Of a stretch of 64,000 bases of DNA, positions 1 to 10,916 are shown piece by piece. The notes beneath the pieces were generated by a model. It made no database searches. It was given only the letters and a program-made list of their open reading frames with translations, and had not been told where the DNA came from. Source of the stretch: Patiria miniata. Taxonomy: Eukaryota; Echinodermata; Asteroidea; Valvatida; Asterinidae. How positions within the stretch are numbered: position 1 is the stretch's first letter; the number at the start of each line of letters is the position of its first letter. Where the stretch lies: NCBI RefSeq assembly GCF_015706575.1, contig NW_024037068.1, positions 2,108,001 to 2,172,000 of the forward strand, read 5' to 3'. Made by a program: the position numbers and the translations under genes.

Positions 1-678
1 AGTAAGTATATGTGCCTACCTACCTTTAGCGTGGGGCATATAGCGGAGCCATAGGCGCGACTGTTGGCCGGACGCCTCGAGGGACGACGTACGCTAGCGA
101 GCGTACATCTACTGAGGCGTCGGTCCGAGCACTGAGGCGCAGGGCTGCTGTAGGTACCGCTGGAGGCGTTAGGACTCATCGAGGAGTTACACGCTCCATA
201 TAAACCAGGCTCACGAGGAGCCTACCCCTTTGAGGCCCGAGGAGACGAGAGGCGTTGCCGAGGGAACAACTGTGCGCGACATTTAGAAGTGCATAAATGC
301 GGCACTTGCGTGGTGGATAAGTGCAAACTAGTGGCGGCGGAGGCGCTATACACTCACTAGAGGCGCCATAGCAATCACTTGAGGCGCTATTAGGGCTTAT
401 TCACAAGTAAATCACTCTAATCATAATAATTGATCTAATTAAATAAATCAGTGAAACCTTCTTCCTTTTGTCATTGCGTCATAGTCATTTTTACATGTTT
501 GTCAGTCTGTATTGTCTGTCTGGAAGTCAGCGATCAGTGAGTAGACTGGGTATACGTGGTGGTATATTTCCAACCGAACGGACCTGCACCTCGGCGCTGT
601 TAGGGTTACTCGCCTTACCCGCGAGTGTTCGCCGAGGACAACCGACCTGGCAATAGTAAAATCCGCCACAGTACTAAC
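1..678. other. Non-genic stretch with scattered GAGGCG motifs
   Basis: No supportable gene. Roughly seven GAGGCG motifs fall between 110 and 390, often as TGAGGCGTCGG or GAGGCGC variants, resembling the GAGGCGTCGG repeats near 7, 10 and 28.5 kb. The stretch 440-678 is unique within the window. The last two phospholipase A2 exons expected for the left gene copy were looked for here and not found. Confidence 0.5.
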
Positions 679-1452
679 AGTTCAGTTGTGCATATCCCAG
701 CAAAACAAAGGCACTGCCCTCTAGGATGGCTGCTACGCACAAGGTCTATTAAGAGGAATAATGTGTGGTTACTATTGCAAACTACAATCAAAGTCGCTAT
801 AGTGCAGGAATCTGTGAATTTATGAAGCAAGAAGTTGATATTAATAAACACTGCTTTAAATTGTTAACACTCATCGAGCTAAAATACTCAAAAGGCCTTC
901 TTCACTTTAAAAAAAAATTCGGTGCAAATGAGAAATTTGTGATCAGTTGCCCAATGTTGGTCCACATACCAATTGCCGACACTCGGGTATTTTCTTCCCA
1001 ATACTTTTGGTTGGTCAATACAGGTCGAAAAAAAATGGAATGGATTGAAGTCAACATTTTTAATTTTACTTTAGTCATCAATTCTCAAATATTTTCAATA
1101 ATTGTCTCGTTTTCTTTTCTTTCGAAATACCAACTTATTGCTCTTGATTAGATGGGTCAAGTCGGGTAAAATGTGCCAAGTCGGAATACAAATAAATGCA
1201 AAAGGAAATAGGGCGTTTTTACACACGTTTTCCGGATGTACTATTACCGTAAAATATCGCAGGTTTTTTTAGGTCAACTTTCCCGCTCTATAGAAAAGGC
1301 ATTTTTATTTATCACAACTTAATACAAATGTCAGAAGAAGATACGCAGAAGTGTTACAGGGCCCTTATTGAAGTAAGGATGTGTAAGTGGAATCCCCAAA
1401 ATATACTTTTCAAAAATAAAAATGTACTCATATGTTGGAATAAATGTATTAC

Positions 1453-1622
1453 ACGGTAGGGATTAATGATTTAAGCAAATTAGGCACTCTTCCCAAAAGA
1501 ATTTCAGGGTCACCCCTTCAAAATATCTTCTCTAAGGCTATAACAACATATTTGCCAAGTTTGGTGCTTTGGACCAGTTGGTCACGATCTTATCAAAAAT
1601 TGGATCTAAGCCACCGGACTAT
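1453..1622 (+). repeat. About 170-bp dispersed repeat, copy 1
   Basis: Begins near TAGGGATTAATGATTT and ends near TCTAAGCCACC. It recurs at 3961-4133 and, in the duplicated segment, at 13553-13724 and 15800-15972. No coding potential is seen. The copies differ by small substitutions, so they predate the segmental duplication. Confidence 0.8.
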
Positions 1623-3206
1623 CATGAGGGAAAAAGAATAGGCAGGAAAGTCGAAAATACAGACGCACACTTTGACACATGCTTAGCTTTGGAGAGTCCC
1701 AGACGGTGTATAATCTGTGCTCGCTCGGTCCAATATTTGAATATAATTTTGTAAATTTAGAAGAGAAATCGGTCCCCAGATAGGGCAATCATCAACCGAT
1801 GAATAGTACATGGAAGCGCACATTATTAGAAACTGTGCATACTTTGGTGATTTTAATCATAAATGGCATAAAGCTAATAATAATTTACTTAACTTGTAAA
1901 GTTTTGATATTGTTTATCAATTTATAATAACAAAAAATGGTCCCAGGTTATTTTGAACCGGGTACATGTGCTAGCAATGTAAATGCAGTGCCTTGGAAGT
2001 ACCGAGCCTATAGAGACAACTATATGCCATTACAACGTTACATAATTATATTAACCGATTGTGACCGCTTCTCAATAACCGACGCAAACCGCGGCAGCAC
2101 AAACCGACAACGTTGTGCCCCACGATCACTGCGCAAATATCGTTTCAACTGGTGTGGGTCGTTATTCCCTTGAATTTCGGTTTTATCAAAAACATGTGCA
2201 TGTATTGAGAAAATCAAATCAACAACGCACACGCAGACTCCTGCAGCACATGTGCATGCATGCGAATAAATTAAGCAAACTGTGGCGAGGCGTTGTGAAC
2301 GAGATCCCGGTTGTGACCGCTAGATGATGATGTAGGCCTAATACTCGCTTTTGGTATTTTCAACCTATTTGCACCGCTAGCGACGTAGAGGGCGGACGAG
2401 TATACATCAGAAGTTTAATCTGGTGTCATATGAAAATTTGGACTCTATTAAAATCGGACTCTTTTCCCCTTTTATTGGTTAAACCCTCTCACGTGACCGG
2501 TCCCCCTCCTAATTATCTATGCATGAGCATGCGCAATATCACCAATGAGTCCGTATTTCATAAAAACCTAAATTCATGCTGCACCGGCTGTGGCAGGGAT
2601 GAACCGTGAGGTGAAGCAGAAGCGGTAAGGTAAAGGATATTTAAGTTATCCTCTCGAGTTTGGACATAAAAGGTGGCCTGGTTTTTTTTTTTTGCCCCGC
2701 CCACCCTCCCCAGCAAGGTTGCTTGTTCGGACTCTGGTTTCTACGCTCGAATCTTTCTTCCCCATAGGCAGGGTGTGCATGGACTTATAAAAAGCCTATA
2801 GGGTCATTTGCTTTTCATGCATATTGGTTGTTTCCAATAATAAAACGGGTAACACCACTCAAATTCTGTTGAAGTTTCAGCTCAGATGATAGTACACTTT
2901 TCGAGAAAACAAAAACAATACACATGATCGCGACACACGATTTCGTCAATAGCACTTTTTTTTTCAAAAGTCAGTTAATATTAACTGATCGTTGGGATTC
3001 ACCTACAATAAATTTCACGGGGTGTACGGTACTAGTCTATAATCCAACACTTAGTAAGCTTGTCGATAATTAGTCGGTATTTACTTTTCGGATAAATGCA
3101 AATGATATATGCCTTTAACAAACGATATTGGTAATATACGAGACATTTCGATGTACGGTACTTTATCACGGATAATTATGAGGGGGAAAAAAGACATTTG
3201 GAGAGG

Positions 3207-3525
3207 ACCAAGTGTGGGTAAAATAAACGGAAATAAGTTTTGATGTGTTTGATGTTTCCCCTTAAATTCTGTTTGTGTCATTACTGACCTCTTTGCGGCT
3301 GGTTTTGTATGAGAAAACAAAACTGTAGAAAGGACCAAGTGTGGGTAAAATAAACGGAAATAAGTTTTGATGTGTTTGGTGTTTCCCCTTAAATTCTGTT
3401 TGTTTGTGTCATTACTGACCTCTTTGCGGCTGGCTTTGTATGAGAAAACAAAACTGTAGAAAGGGCCAAGTGCATGGGTAAAATAAACGGAAATAAATTT
3501 GGACGTGTTTGATGTTTCCTCTTCA
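3207..3525 (+). repeat. Tandem repeat of about 125 bp, three units
   Basis: Two nearly identical units starting GGACCAAGTGTGGGTAAAAT are followed by a more diverged third that ends before GTCATGTGAC. The right segmental copy has only one full unit plus the diverged one (15306-15502), so a unit was gained or lost after the segmental duplication. Confidence 0.8.
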
Positions 3526-3743
3526 ATTCCGTTCCTGTCATGTGACTAATTCCGTATGTCATGTAACTCCCATCTTTGCTGCTTTTTTTTTTAAAGTATT
3601 ATCGATACATGTCACATGCCTCCCCTCAACCTTGAAGTGGCATCATCATCATTGAATTATGTCAACACATACGAGGAAACGAAGTGAAACAAAATATATG
3701 TATGTGCGAACTTGCACAGATGAGGGTGGACCAACTTCATTAT

Positions 3744-3957
3744 GTACAGTAGCGTAGCCGGGAGGCGTGGGGGGGGGGGGGGGGCGACAGACATGAAACC
3801 TTGTCGCCCCCAGTCGCCCCCCCCCCCCCCCACTGAGATTTTGAGTTTCTAAAAAAAATATCATTGATCTACATGACGCCCCCCCCCATGATATGTTCCA
3901 GCCCCCCCCCCCCCCCCCCCAGCGCCCCCCCCCCCCTCATGAAAAAATCCTGGCGTG
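3744..3957. repeat. G- and C-homopolymer-rich element
   Basis: Several runs of 10 to 20 G or C alternate with short unique words such as GCGACAGACATGAAACC. The counterpart at 15610-15795 shares the words but has different run lengths. Such tracts can form G-quadruplexes on one strand and are prone to slippage and sequencing error. Confidence 0.8.
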
Positions 3958-3960
3958 TTT

Positions 3961-4133
3961 TACAGTAGGGATTAATGATTTATGCAAATTAGGCACCCTT
4001 CCCAAAAGAATTTCAGGTGTCACCCCTTCAAAATATCTTCTCTAAGGCTATAACAACATATTTGCTAAGTTTGGTGCTTTGGACCAGTTGGTCACGATCT
4101 TGTCAAATATTGGGTCTAAGCCACCTGACTATA
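3961..4133 (+). repeat. About 170-bp dispersed repeat, copy 2
   Basis: Second occurrence of the repeat at 1453-1622 inside the same segment, in the same orientation. It lies just downstream of the homopolymer element and ahead of the (ATT)n-tailed retroposon end. Confidence 0.8.
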
Positions 4134-4184
4134 TTGAAATTAGGTTTTTAACTTTAATAATACAGTTTGTATGTTTATTCTTTG

Positions 4185-4264
4185 TTTAAGCGCCTTTGAG
4201 GTGGATTTTTCTGCGATTGTCTGCGCTGTATAAATTTCTCTATTATTATTATTATTATTATTAT
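4185..4264 (+). mobile_element. Retroposon 3' tail ending in (ATT)n
   Basis: AAGCGCCTTTGAGGTG, then GCGCTGTATAAATTT and a short ATT microsatellite, is the form of 3' tail seen on CR1/L2-like LINEs and the SINEs that borrow it (family knowledge). On the minus strand the ATT tract begins within a few bases of the splice donor of phospholipase A2 exon 2, so the intron opens GTAAGATAATAAT. Confidence 0.55.
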
Positions 4265-4269
4265 CTTAC

Positions 4270-4414
4270 TTGTCCGTTGCATCCAGCGGGTTGCCGCTGC
4301 CCCCGTAGCCACAGTAACACCCGTATCCGTTGTAGTCCCGTTCGAATGACAACAGACTCAACCCCGTAGTACACATCGACAGCTGACCAAACTGATAGAT
4401 CGAGTTGATGGTAA
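4270..4414 (-). CDS. Left PLA2 exon 2: mature N-terminus and Ca2+ loop
   Basis: 145 nt, entering in phase 1 and leaving in phase 2 (GAC AA before GTAAG). The acceptor follows a TTTGTTCCTTTAACGTCACAG tract. It carries the loop YGCYCGYGG and the start of the PxDxxD signature. Compared with its counterpart at 16139-16283 it has 15 base differences, 14 of them amino-acid changing. Confidence 0.9.
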
Positions 4415-5822
4415 CTGTGACGTTAAAGGAACAAAGGATCATTTGCTTTTTAAGCATGAGCTTTTTAATTGAAGCAACAACATTGCATACAGTCTTATGC
4501 AAACATTCAAACAAACAAAAATGGGTCCAGGGTGAAAAAACCCTCTAACAGTGAAACTTTCACTGTTTTTAAAAGGGAATGTACTTCATTGGCTTTTTGC
4601 TGTAATTTACAGAAATGAACTATTTGAGGGGTAAGTATAATAGATCAAATATTGTTACACTGACAAGTTTGCAGTTTTGTGTTTGAAAATGCTGGAAAAA
4701 CCAGGAAAAACAAAAATGTTCAAGTAGTCTGGTTCCATGACTCCACTTAAGATAAAATGCATCAATTTATAGATGCCGGAAAATTGTAAGGTAAGGAAAC
4801 CAATCTTTCTGGTCTGCACCCGTTCATGAACATGGAACCAATAGCAAACAAAATTTGGACTGAAAAAAGGGTAAATTTGGAGCAGTAGTTCAAAAATAGT
4901 CAGGTTTTTCCAACGGTGGTTTAAAAGTGGAGTATATTTTGTCATTTGTGCATATTGTTTTTCGTTTGAAGCAACAACAAATGCTACATATCTAAAGAAT
5001 GATGCTTAACAACTAACCTGACGAAGTTTTAGCTCAGCGAATGTTGTATAGTGCGAGAAAACAATTCTAGGATCTCGATTTAATTTCAACAGTTGCCTTC
5101 TCATGTTTTGACGGAATTGCCGGAAATCAGCGTCCGGCACACGTTCTAATTCACCTAACATCGTCCCTAGTGCTTACTTTATTGCCAACATCGCACCCAC
5201 CCTATCACGGCTTCGCCGAATTAAAAACTTCTATTAAACGGAAATTTTCCAAAAATGGGTCACTAGACACATCTTTGGAAATTGCCTTTTCTTTTATTGT
5301 TTTCTTCAAAATGACAGCATGCCAGAAAGAATAACTTTACAGGGAGTTTAGTGCCACTATTTTTAAACCAAGTATAGCTTTTCAATGATAATTTTGAGAG
5401 CTACTTTTTGGACAGCTGCAAATATAATGAAAAGTGTATTAATTTTTTTGAACTTTGCAGGAAATTTATTGTTCTGTTTTAGGGGGAGTAGGGGAGGGGG
5501 ATATAATCATAATGAGAAGATCGTGTCAAAATGATAGGTGTCAAATGAAATAAAGATATCAAAATACAATTTAAAAACTATTGACCCCAAACATAACTTA
5601 AAATCACTACTCAAACTGGAAATTCTGTGTTTTTTGTGAAGGAAAAGGTTCTTTCAGGAAAACAGTGAATTTTGATCTCGTAAACTCAACTGAACGTAAA
5701 GGCTACTTACCGTCCTCATCAGCGCGCTTAGCCGGCACACCAGCCTCAACCAGGCCGAAACCATTGCCACACAGACACACAAGCAGAGCCGAAACAAACA
5801 CAGTGCCACACAAATTGGCCAT
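4270..5822 (-). CDS. Secretory phospholipase A2, left copy (exons 1-2 only in window)
   Basis: Exon 1 (5711-5822) encodes a 37-residue start with hydrophobic signal peptide (MANLCGTVFVSALLVCLCGN) and a short propeptide containing the dibasic site AKRADED. Exon 2 (4270-4414) encodes the mature N-terminus (SIYQFGQLSMC) and the Ca2+-binding loop DYNGYGCYCGYGGSGNPLD. Junction phases fit exactly: exon 1 ends in phase 1 and exon 2 opens with two bases. The family hydrolyses the sn-2 ester of phospholipids outside the cell and needs Ca2+. The exons for the His-Asp catalytic pair and the C-terminus are not found between 1 and 4269, so they lie beyond the left edge or are missing. They cannot be borrowed from the right gene in cis, because that gene lies upstream on this strand. 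Confidence 0.85.
5711..5822 (-). CDS. Left PLA2 exon 1: signal peptide and propeptide
   Basis: 112 nt from ATG at 5822 to a GTAAG donor. No other in-frame ATG lies between it and the TATA box. Compared with the right copy, codons 3, 20 and 37 differ (Asn to Ser twice, Asp to Gly), with no silent differences. Confidence 0.88.
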
Positions 5823-5901
5823 CACGATGATCAGCTTAACAAATTTCTTACTATACTCGATGTTCAGTCTGTTAATGATTTCTGTGACTTGAACGACGTA
5901 G

Positions 5902-5908
5902 TTTTATA
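5902..5908 (-). promoter_or_regulatory. TATA box of the left PLA2 copy
   Basis: TATAAAA on the minus strand, about 80 bp upstream of the ATG, at a normal distance for a start site near 5875. The same box stands at 19344-19350 in the right copy. Seven to eight bases further upstream the two copies diverge by about 52 bp, so their upstream promoter sequences differ. Confidence 0.7.
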
Positions 5909-6076
5909 CTCATTAACGAAAGCAATACAAATATCCATTCCTATATTTCCTGGATTTACAGGTTGCTGGTAGCGAACATCCGGCGCTAAGTGGATGCAAT
6001 TTTAGTATTTCGATTTGAATAGTAGTGCATGGTGTACTTTGAAATGGAAAAACATTTAACGGTCGTTGTCTATGAC

Positions 6077-6954
6077 TCTTCTGGGACTATATTTGGAACT
6101 GTTATTATATTTCAATTGGCAGGGGACAGCATGCTAAAGGCAGGAGATTACTGTGAAAGTACATAAATGTTAATTAAAAAACCTACACATCCTGCTCATT
6201 GACCAAAATTATAATTGGACCAACTTGAAGTGTGGCAAAGCGCCCTCTTGGGGTACAGGCTAAATAAAGTCATATTACAGAGAACTGACACACAAGTCTT
6301 CCAGTTTTATTTGGGCAAGTTCGAGCTAAGCACATGGAAGTGGTAATTCGGCAAAGTGGCTGCCAATTCGGCCGGCGCCATTCGGCGAATTGGCAATTCG
6401 GCGAAGTGGTTGTCAGCGACTCATCAGTGAAGTGGTGTCGGCAATAATAAGTTGGAAATTCGGCATAGTGCGCCGTGTGGACCGACACCCGAAGAGACGA
6501 TCGGGCGAGGGTGTGCAATGCGCCCCCACCAACACCGATCCTGAAGTCTCAAGTTTTTGTTAAAGTAAAGGACACTAGCGGGATTGAGTCCCATTCAAAT
6601 CAATGTAACCAAAGCGAGGCTGGAAGAACAAATAGTCTGGTTCCTTTTTGCACAAATACACACGATCATTCAGTTTTGTTCGTGAGGGGGAGGGGGCAAG
6701 GGAAAAGCAACAACAATAACAAAAAAGGAAGGGAAAACAAGAAAAAAAAGAAAAGAAAAAGAGGTGCGAAGTCATATTGGTTTAAATTTAATGGGGGGGG
6801 GGCGCAAAATGTCCCTCCCCAAAAACTGATAAATCGAGAATATGTTGCTGTTGAGAAATACAGGAATTTTTTGGGAAAAATATGTTTTTCCCCTCTAGAA
6901 AAAATCGTTGCGACGCCCAAGGTTATTGATACAGGGAAGATGACTTATTCCGCC
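6077..6954. other. Non-genic stretch with ATTCGGC motif cluster and purine tract
   Basis: No supportable gene. ATTCGGC recurs about five or six times between 6340 and 6470, spaced 10-25 bp apart. A purine-rich tract at 6680-6770 (GAAGGGAAAACAAG and A/G runs) explains the apparent lysine-rich open frames here. Confidence 0.5.
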
Positions 6955-7276
6955 TCACATAGGTCCGACGCATAAGTCCGACGTCGGAAAAACGAGGCGT
7001 CGGACCTATGAGGCGTCGGAGCTTAGGACCGGTGTCACATGAAAATCCGACTCCTATGAAAATCGGACCCCTATTTCCCTATTATTGGTTGATCCCTCGC
7101 ACGTGACAGGTCACTCTCCCGAAACGATCCTAAAATAGCATAGTATCGTGCTCACGCGTGCGCACTACTACCAATGAGACCACATTTCATGGAGTTGGAT
7201 ATTCACGCTACACCGGTGTAGCGTGAATATCCAACTCCATGAAATATGGACTCATAACAGTAAATTTAAAAGTAAA
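6955..7276. repeat. GAGGCGTCGG repeat block with perfect palindrome
   Basis: Units of TATGAGGCGTCGGACC occur in both orientations around AAGTCCGACGTCGG. The stretch after 7025 (ACATGAAAATCCGACTCC and onwards) is a diverged relative of 2430-2590 and 14530-14690. A perfect 62-bp palindrome at 7184-7245, centred on ACACCGGTGT, sits inside. Related blocks are at 9762-9868, 10190-10425 and 28413-28600. Confidence 0.75.
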
Positions 7277-8368
7277 TAGAAAATAAAAGTAAATTTAATT
7301 CGGACCTAGGAGGCGTCGGAGCTATAAGGCGTCGGACCTAGCCCTATGAGGCGTCGGACTTATGAGGCGTCGGAACTATGAGGTGTCGGACTGATTGCCC
7401 TTTATTTGGGTGGGGGATGCGATTTTGTCGGACTTATGAGGCGTTCGGGACTTATCATCTCGGGGCGTCGGACTTATGAGCGGACCCCAAATAATTGCCC
7501 CAACTCGGTCAGGCCTTGCCAGGGCAGGGTGACGGATTAAAATGATCGTTGCTTTATGAAACCTAAAGGATTAAACCCAAAAGGCATAGCACTAAGTCAT
7601 GATAAACTTCTCCGGAGAGCAAAACATTTCAATTTTATCCCAAGAAATTAAAACGCCATATTGGCATGCCTTTTGATGTGTGATACAGTGTTCGAGTAGT
7701 AAACTCATAACAGCTGTAAATTTTTCTGGAACTTTACTGCACGTACGTGTGACCGACGTACGAAGGTGCGCGTCGGCTAATGATACCAAAAAGTATTGTT
7801 TAAACTTTTTCCTTTTTTTTTTGGAAGAGAAAAGGAAAAAAGGCATTTTGTTATTTTCTTTTGCGGTAACGGCCAAAAAACGAACCTTTTGTATTTCTCT
7901 ATACGAAACGAATCGAAAAGGGGTTTCTCATTTTGAAATTTAATTAAAAATAAAGAAAAGGGAAGCGTACAGCTTTTCCTTTGTCCTATTCATTTTAAAG
8001 TTTAGAAAAAGATATAAACAAAACTCAGTTTCTTTTTTGGACAGCAAAACAAAGCAAAGGGCAGGTGCATGATGGAAAAGGCTGTGCTTTTGTGACCATT
8101 GAGGGGGTAATTTTTTTTTCAATCATGGCACCAAGAAAGAGAAAACCAACCTCCTCGGAAACCAACGATGCAGGGGATTCCAGAGCCAAAAGTAAACGTG
8201 CAGAAAAGAAAGATGCAACCAGGTAAGCTTGAGGCAAGGATTTCGCATAGGTCAACTTGAGTTTAACGGTACGTAACAACATTTGTAAGACTTGGATTGT
8301 AAGACTGTCTAGTTTCGTTTGCTTTGCGTTGCACTTATTTCGTGAGAAGTAAATACGCGAGAGTGTAG
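7277..8368 (+). repeat. Duplicate of the OGFOD3 5' region (distal copy)
   Basis: About 1.09 kb that aligns with 28413-29453 in the same orientation, from AGAAAATAAAAGTAAATTT to AAATACGCGAGA. It includes the GAGGCGTCGG-rich upstream sequence, the presumed promoter and 5' UTR, the first coding exon and about 145 bp of intron 1. Copies differ by scattered substitutions and small indels. A MITE begins 30 bp beyond the right edge. Confidence 0.9.
8125..8222 (+). CDS. Duplicate OGFOD3 first exon
   Basis: ATG in good context (A at -3, G at +4) opens 32 codons beginning MAPRKRKPTSSETNDAGDSR, ending in phase 2 at an intact GTAAGC donor. It matches the OGFOD3 first exon at 29208-29305, with two silent differences and two conservative Asp/Glu exchanges. 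No second exon follows locally. Because it lies upstream of OGFOD3 on the same strand and in the same phase, it could act as an alternative first exon spliced to 34003. It may equally be a dead duplicate. Transcription is not shown by the sequence. Confidence 0.65.
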
Positions 8369-8397
8369 TCCGAGTAACTTGGACCCATTGATGGTAG

Positions 8398-8858
8398 CAG
8401 ACCAGTAAATAAACTTCCATAGACCCCAATGGTAAATGCTCCCACTTCAAAAATTCGGGAAAAATACTCATAACTCTCCAAGGTGTTCGAGACGCACATC
8501 AAATTAAAGCTTATTTCATCATCTTTCATTTTCTTTTCAAGTTTTGGGGGGTCAACTGATGACTTTTAGGAGAAATTTCCATCTGAAGATGATCACCCCT
8601 GAAAATAGTCCTGAAGCCCATCGCCATTTTGAAAAACGATGCCTACACTCCATTGCAAAATAGAGCGCTTTTAGGGTCCAAATTACATCAAAATTACACA
8701 GAACTGCAAGCTCCCAGTCCTGTGCACGGCTTCCACCCATATTTTTTACAAACCCTCAAGTTCATGGCCCAAAGCATGCCCAAATACCGAAGATTTTGAG
8801 GGCATGCAAATCGTGATTTGGCCGGCGCAGGCAATTTCGGACCGATTTACTGGTCTGC
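8398..8858. mobile_element. MITE with GCAGACCAGTAAAT ends, copy 1
   Basis: A 461-bp non-autonomous element. The left end GCAGACCAGTAAAT is the exact inverse of the right end ATTTACTGGTCTGC. It aligns along its length with 9303-9743. No transposase is encoded. Target-site duplication is unclear. Confidence 0.75.
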
Positions 8859-9302
8859 ACCCTATAGAGAAGCAAGGTTTTGAAAAATTTCCCCAAACCA
8901 CTTGTACGGCACGAGGAAGGATGGATGACTAATATTTCATCAAAAAATTGCAAGAAAAAAAGTCTCTGACTGCGATTTCTGGCCTGAAAACAAGCCCTCT
9001 GTTTGCGGCTACCTTACTGTAGGGCGCCCCCAACGGGCGTTAATTGAGTTTTTGCTCCTTCCGACCCCAAATTACCCCCCCCCCCCCCTTGTTCGCTCAA
9101 AATTGCTGTGATCAGACGACGGTCCATCGGCCCTATTCAGATTTTGGGCGCATTTGTTGCGGAACCGCCATTGGTGACCCCGTTTGAAACGTTGCCCCCC
9201 CCCCCCCCCCAGGTTCCGCCCCCTGAAAAAAAAAACACTCCGCATTTTCCGCAAACATTTTGACAACAAACGATGGAAGGCGCCATTTTGAAACTATAGG
9301 TA
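8859..9302. other. Spacer between two MITE copies
   Basis: No gene. Contains C-runs at about 9076-9089 and 9196-9211. Confidence 0.5.
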
Positions 9303-9743
9303 ACAGACCAGTAAATAAACTTCCATAGACCCCAATGGTAAATGCTCCCACTTCAAAAATTCGGAAAAAATACTCACAACTCTCCGAGGTGTTCAAGACA
9401 CACATCAAATTCAATTTCTGTTCAATTTACGGGGGGTCAACTGATGACTTTTAGGAGAAATTTCCATCTGAAGATGATCACCCCTGAAAATAGTCCTGAA
9501 GCCCATCGCCATTTTGACAAACGATGCCTACACTCCATTGCAAAATAGAGCGCTTTTAGGGTCCAAATTACATCGAAATTACACAGAACTGCAAGCTCCC
9601 AGTCCTGTGCACGGGTTCCACCCATATCTTCTACAAACCCTCAAGTTCATGGCCCACAGCATGCTCAAATACCGAAGATTTTGAGGGCATGCAAATCGTG
9701 ATTTGGCCGGCGCAGGCAATTTCGGACCGATTTACTGGTCTGC
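9303..9743. mobile_element. MITE with GCAGACCAGTAAAT ends, copy 2
   Basis: Same element as 8398-8858 in the same orientation about 905 bp away. The left end reads ACAGACCAGTAAAT. Internal sequence from AACTTCCATAGACCCC to GGCCGGCGCAGGCAATTTCG is almost identical. Confidence 0.75.
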
Positions 9744-9761
9744 ACCCTCAGACTACAATAG

Positions 9762-9868
9762 GTCCGACGCCTCATGTACAGTAAGTCCGATGCCTCAAGT
9801 CCAACGTCGGAAAAACGAGGCGTCGGACCTATGAGGCGTCGGACCTATGAGGCGTCGGAGCTTTGGAC
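9762..9868. repeat. GAGGCGTCGG repeat block
   Basis: Short block with AGGTCCGACGCCTCATG facing AACGAGGCGTCGGACC, the same arrangement as at 6955-7035. Confidence 0.7.
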
Positions 9869-10189
9869 CAGTACCAGAAAAGGTTTATTTGCCCGATCCC
9901 GACAAGGCAAGAACGAGATTTAAAAAACAAACAAATGTTACGACTTTTAAGTCCGCAAGGTTGTCTACTTATACGAACCACGCACTGTGCATAGCATGAA
10001 CTAACTGGACGCAGATCAGTCCGCCACCGCGCAGCTTTTGGCGCAACGGTTGATGCTACAGGAGTCAATCCGGAGGGGGGGGGGCGTCTGGTGCCACCCC
10101 TAATGTCAATCGGCATCGCTAACTCTAAAAATAAGGCGCTAACATTCTGACATTTTACGCAATGTTTGTATTGATTCATAATGGCTATC
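9869..10189. other. Non-genic spacer
   Basis: No supportable gene. A G-run stands near 10075. Open frames on the minus strand show no recognisable domain. Confidence 0.4.
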
Positions 10190-10425
10190 GGACTTATGAG
10201 GCGTCGGCCTTATGAGGCGTCGGACTTTTGGACAGAAAATAAAAGTAAATTTAATTGTCGGACCTACGAGGCGTCAGAGCTTTGAGGCGTCGGAGCTATG
10301 AGGCGTCGGACTCATGAGGCGTCGGAACTATGAGGTGTCGGCCTAATGTGCCTTTATTTGGGTGAGGGATGCGATTTTGTCGGACTTAGAGGCGTCGGTC
10401 TTATAGACAGAAATAAAAGTAAATA
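10190..10425. repeat. GAGGCGTCGG repeat block
   Basis: About seven TGAGGCGTCGG-type units plus the GACAGAAAATAAAAGTAAAT word. It aligns with the start of the OGFOD3 5' region (28413-28600) and of its distal copy (7277-7490), but the similarity stops before the exon. Confidence 0.7.
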
Positions 10426-10636
10426 ATCAAGAAACCTTGCAATCAACTATGACATCAACGCATTGCACGTTGTGTTTATTTTGATTTCGAGAGAGAGAGA
10501 CAGAGAGGTGGCGTTATATACTTTAAAGAAATAAACACAGTGGGAATGTTTCGTGAAACACCATGTAGTCTCTTCAGTTTTAAGATGTTATGACATATTG
10601 CAATCCTCTTCTGAAGACGCAGTGCAGTGCTGTGCT

Positions 10637-10642
10637 TTTATT
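10637..10642 (-). terminator. Possible polyadenylation signal of the right PLA2 gene
   Basis: AATAAA on the minus strand about 275 bp after the stop codon. A weak assignment because such hexamers are frequent in AT-rich DNA. Confidence 0.35.
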
Positions 10643-10916
10643 TGTGCAGAACAATGAATTATATTCCCTTGGTGAAAAATTTTACCTAAGATATTGAAAT
10701 TTAAAGCAATAGGTCTATACCGATAGACTGACGGTACTGCGACGAAGCTTAATCTGAGGTTTAAATCGTTGAGCCAAAATAGAACCCGGGATTCCGGGTC
10801 AATCTGACCCGGCTGTTTTAGAGTGTACCCTATGCGTTCAAGTTTATACTAGAGTGATCGAGATATGAATCGAAATCGTTTGGACTACTCCTTTATCTGA
10901 ATTATAGCAACTACTA

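Larger units (their letters stand above)
679..6076 (+). repeat. Segmental duplication, left copy
   Basis: Direct duplicate of 12776-19470. Homology begins at AGTTCAGTTGTG and ends at GTCTATGAC in both. The flanks outside are unrelated. Visible identity in non-coding parts is about 96-98 percent. This copy lacks two blocks present in the right copy (1.08 kb and 0.55 kb), carries about 52 extra bases just upstream of the phospholipase A2 TATA box, and has three rather than two units of the repeat at 3207-3525. It carries exons 1 and 2 of a phospholipase A2 gene on the minus strand. Confidence 0.93.

Noticed and set aside
765-1151. 128-codon open frame, partly repeated at 13071-13253
   Set aside because: Frame and start are not kept between the segmental copies, and no domain is visible.
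5018-5155. Extra PLA2 exon between exons 1 and 2 (ELERVPDADFRQF to ELKLRQ)
   Set aside because: It is flanked by splice-like sites, but its exit phase does not fit exon 2, exon 1 already joins exon 2 in phase, and the counterpart near 17910-18045 has an in-frame stop. Its end resembles a repeat also seen near 2855-2920.
6475-6975. 166-codon open frame rich in Lys, Arg and Asn
   Set aside because: Arises from a purine tract; composition is low-complexity and no splice or promoter context supports it.
8025-8471. 148-codon minus-strand open frame, partly repeated at 29108-29365
   Set aside because: It is antisense to the OGFOD3 first exon. Its repetition follows from the duplication, and it shows no domain.
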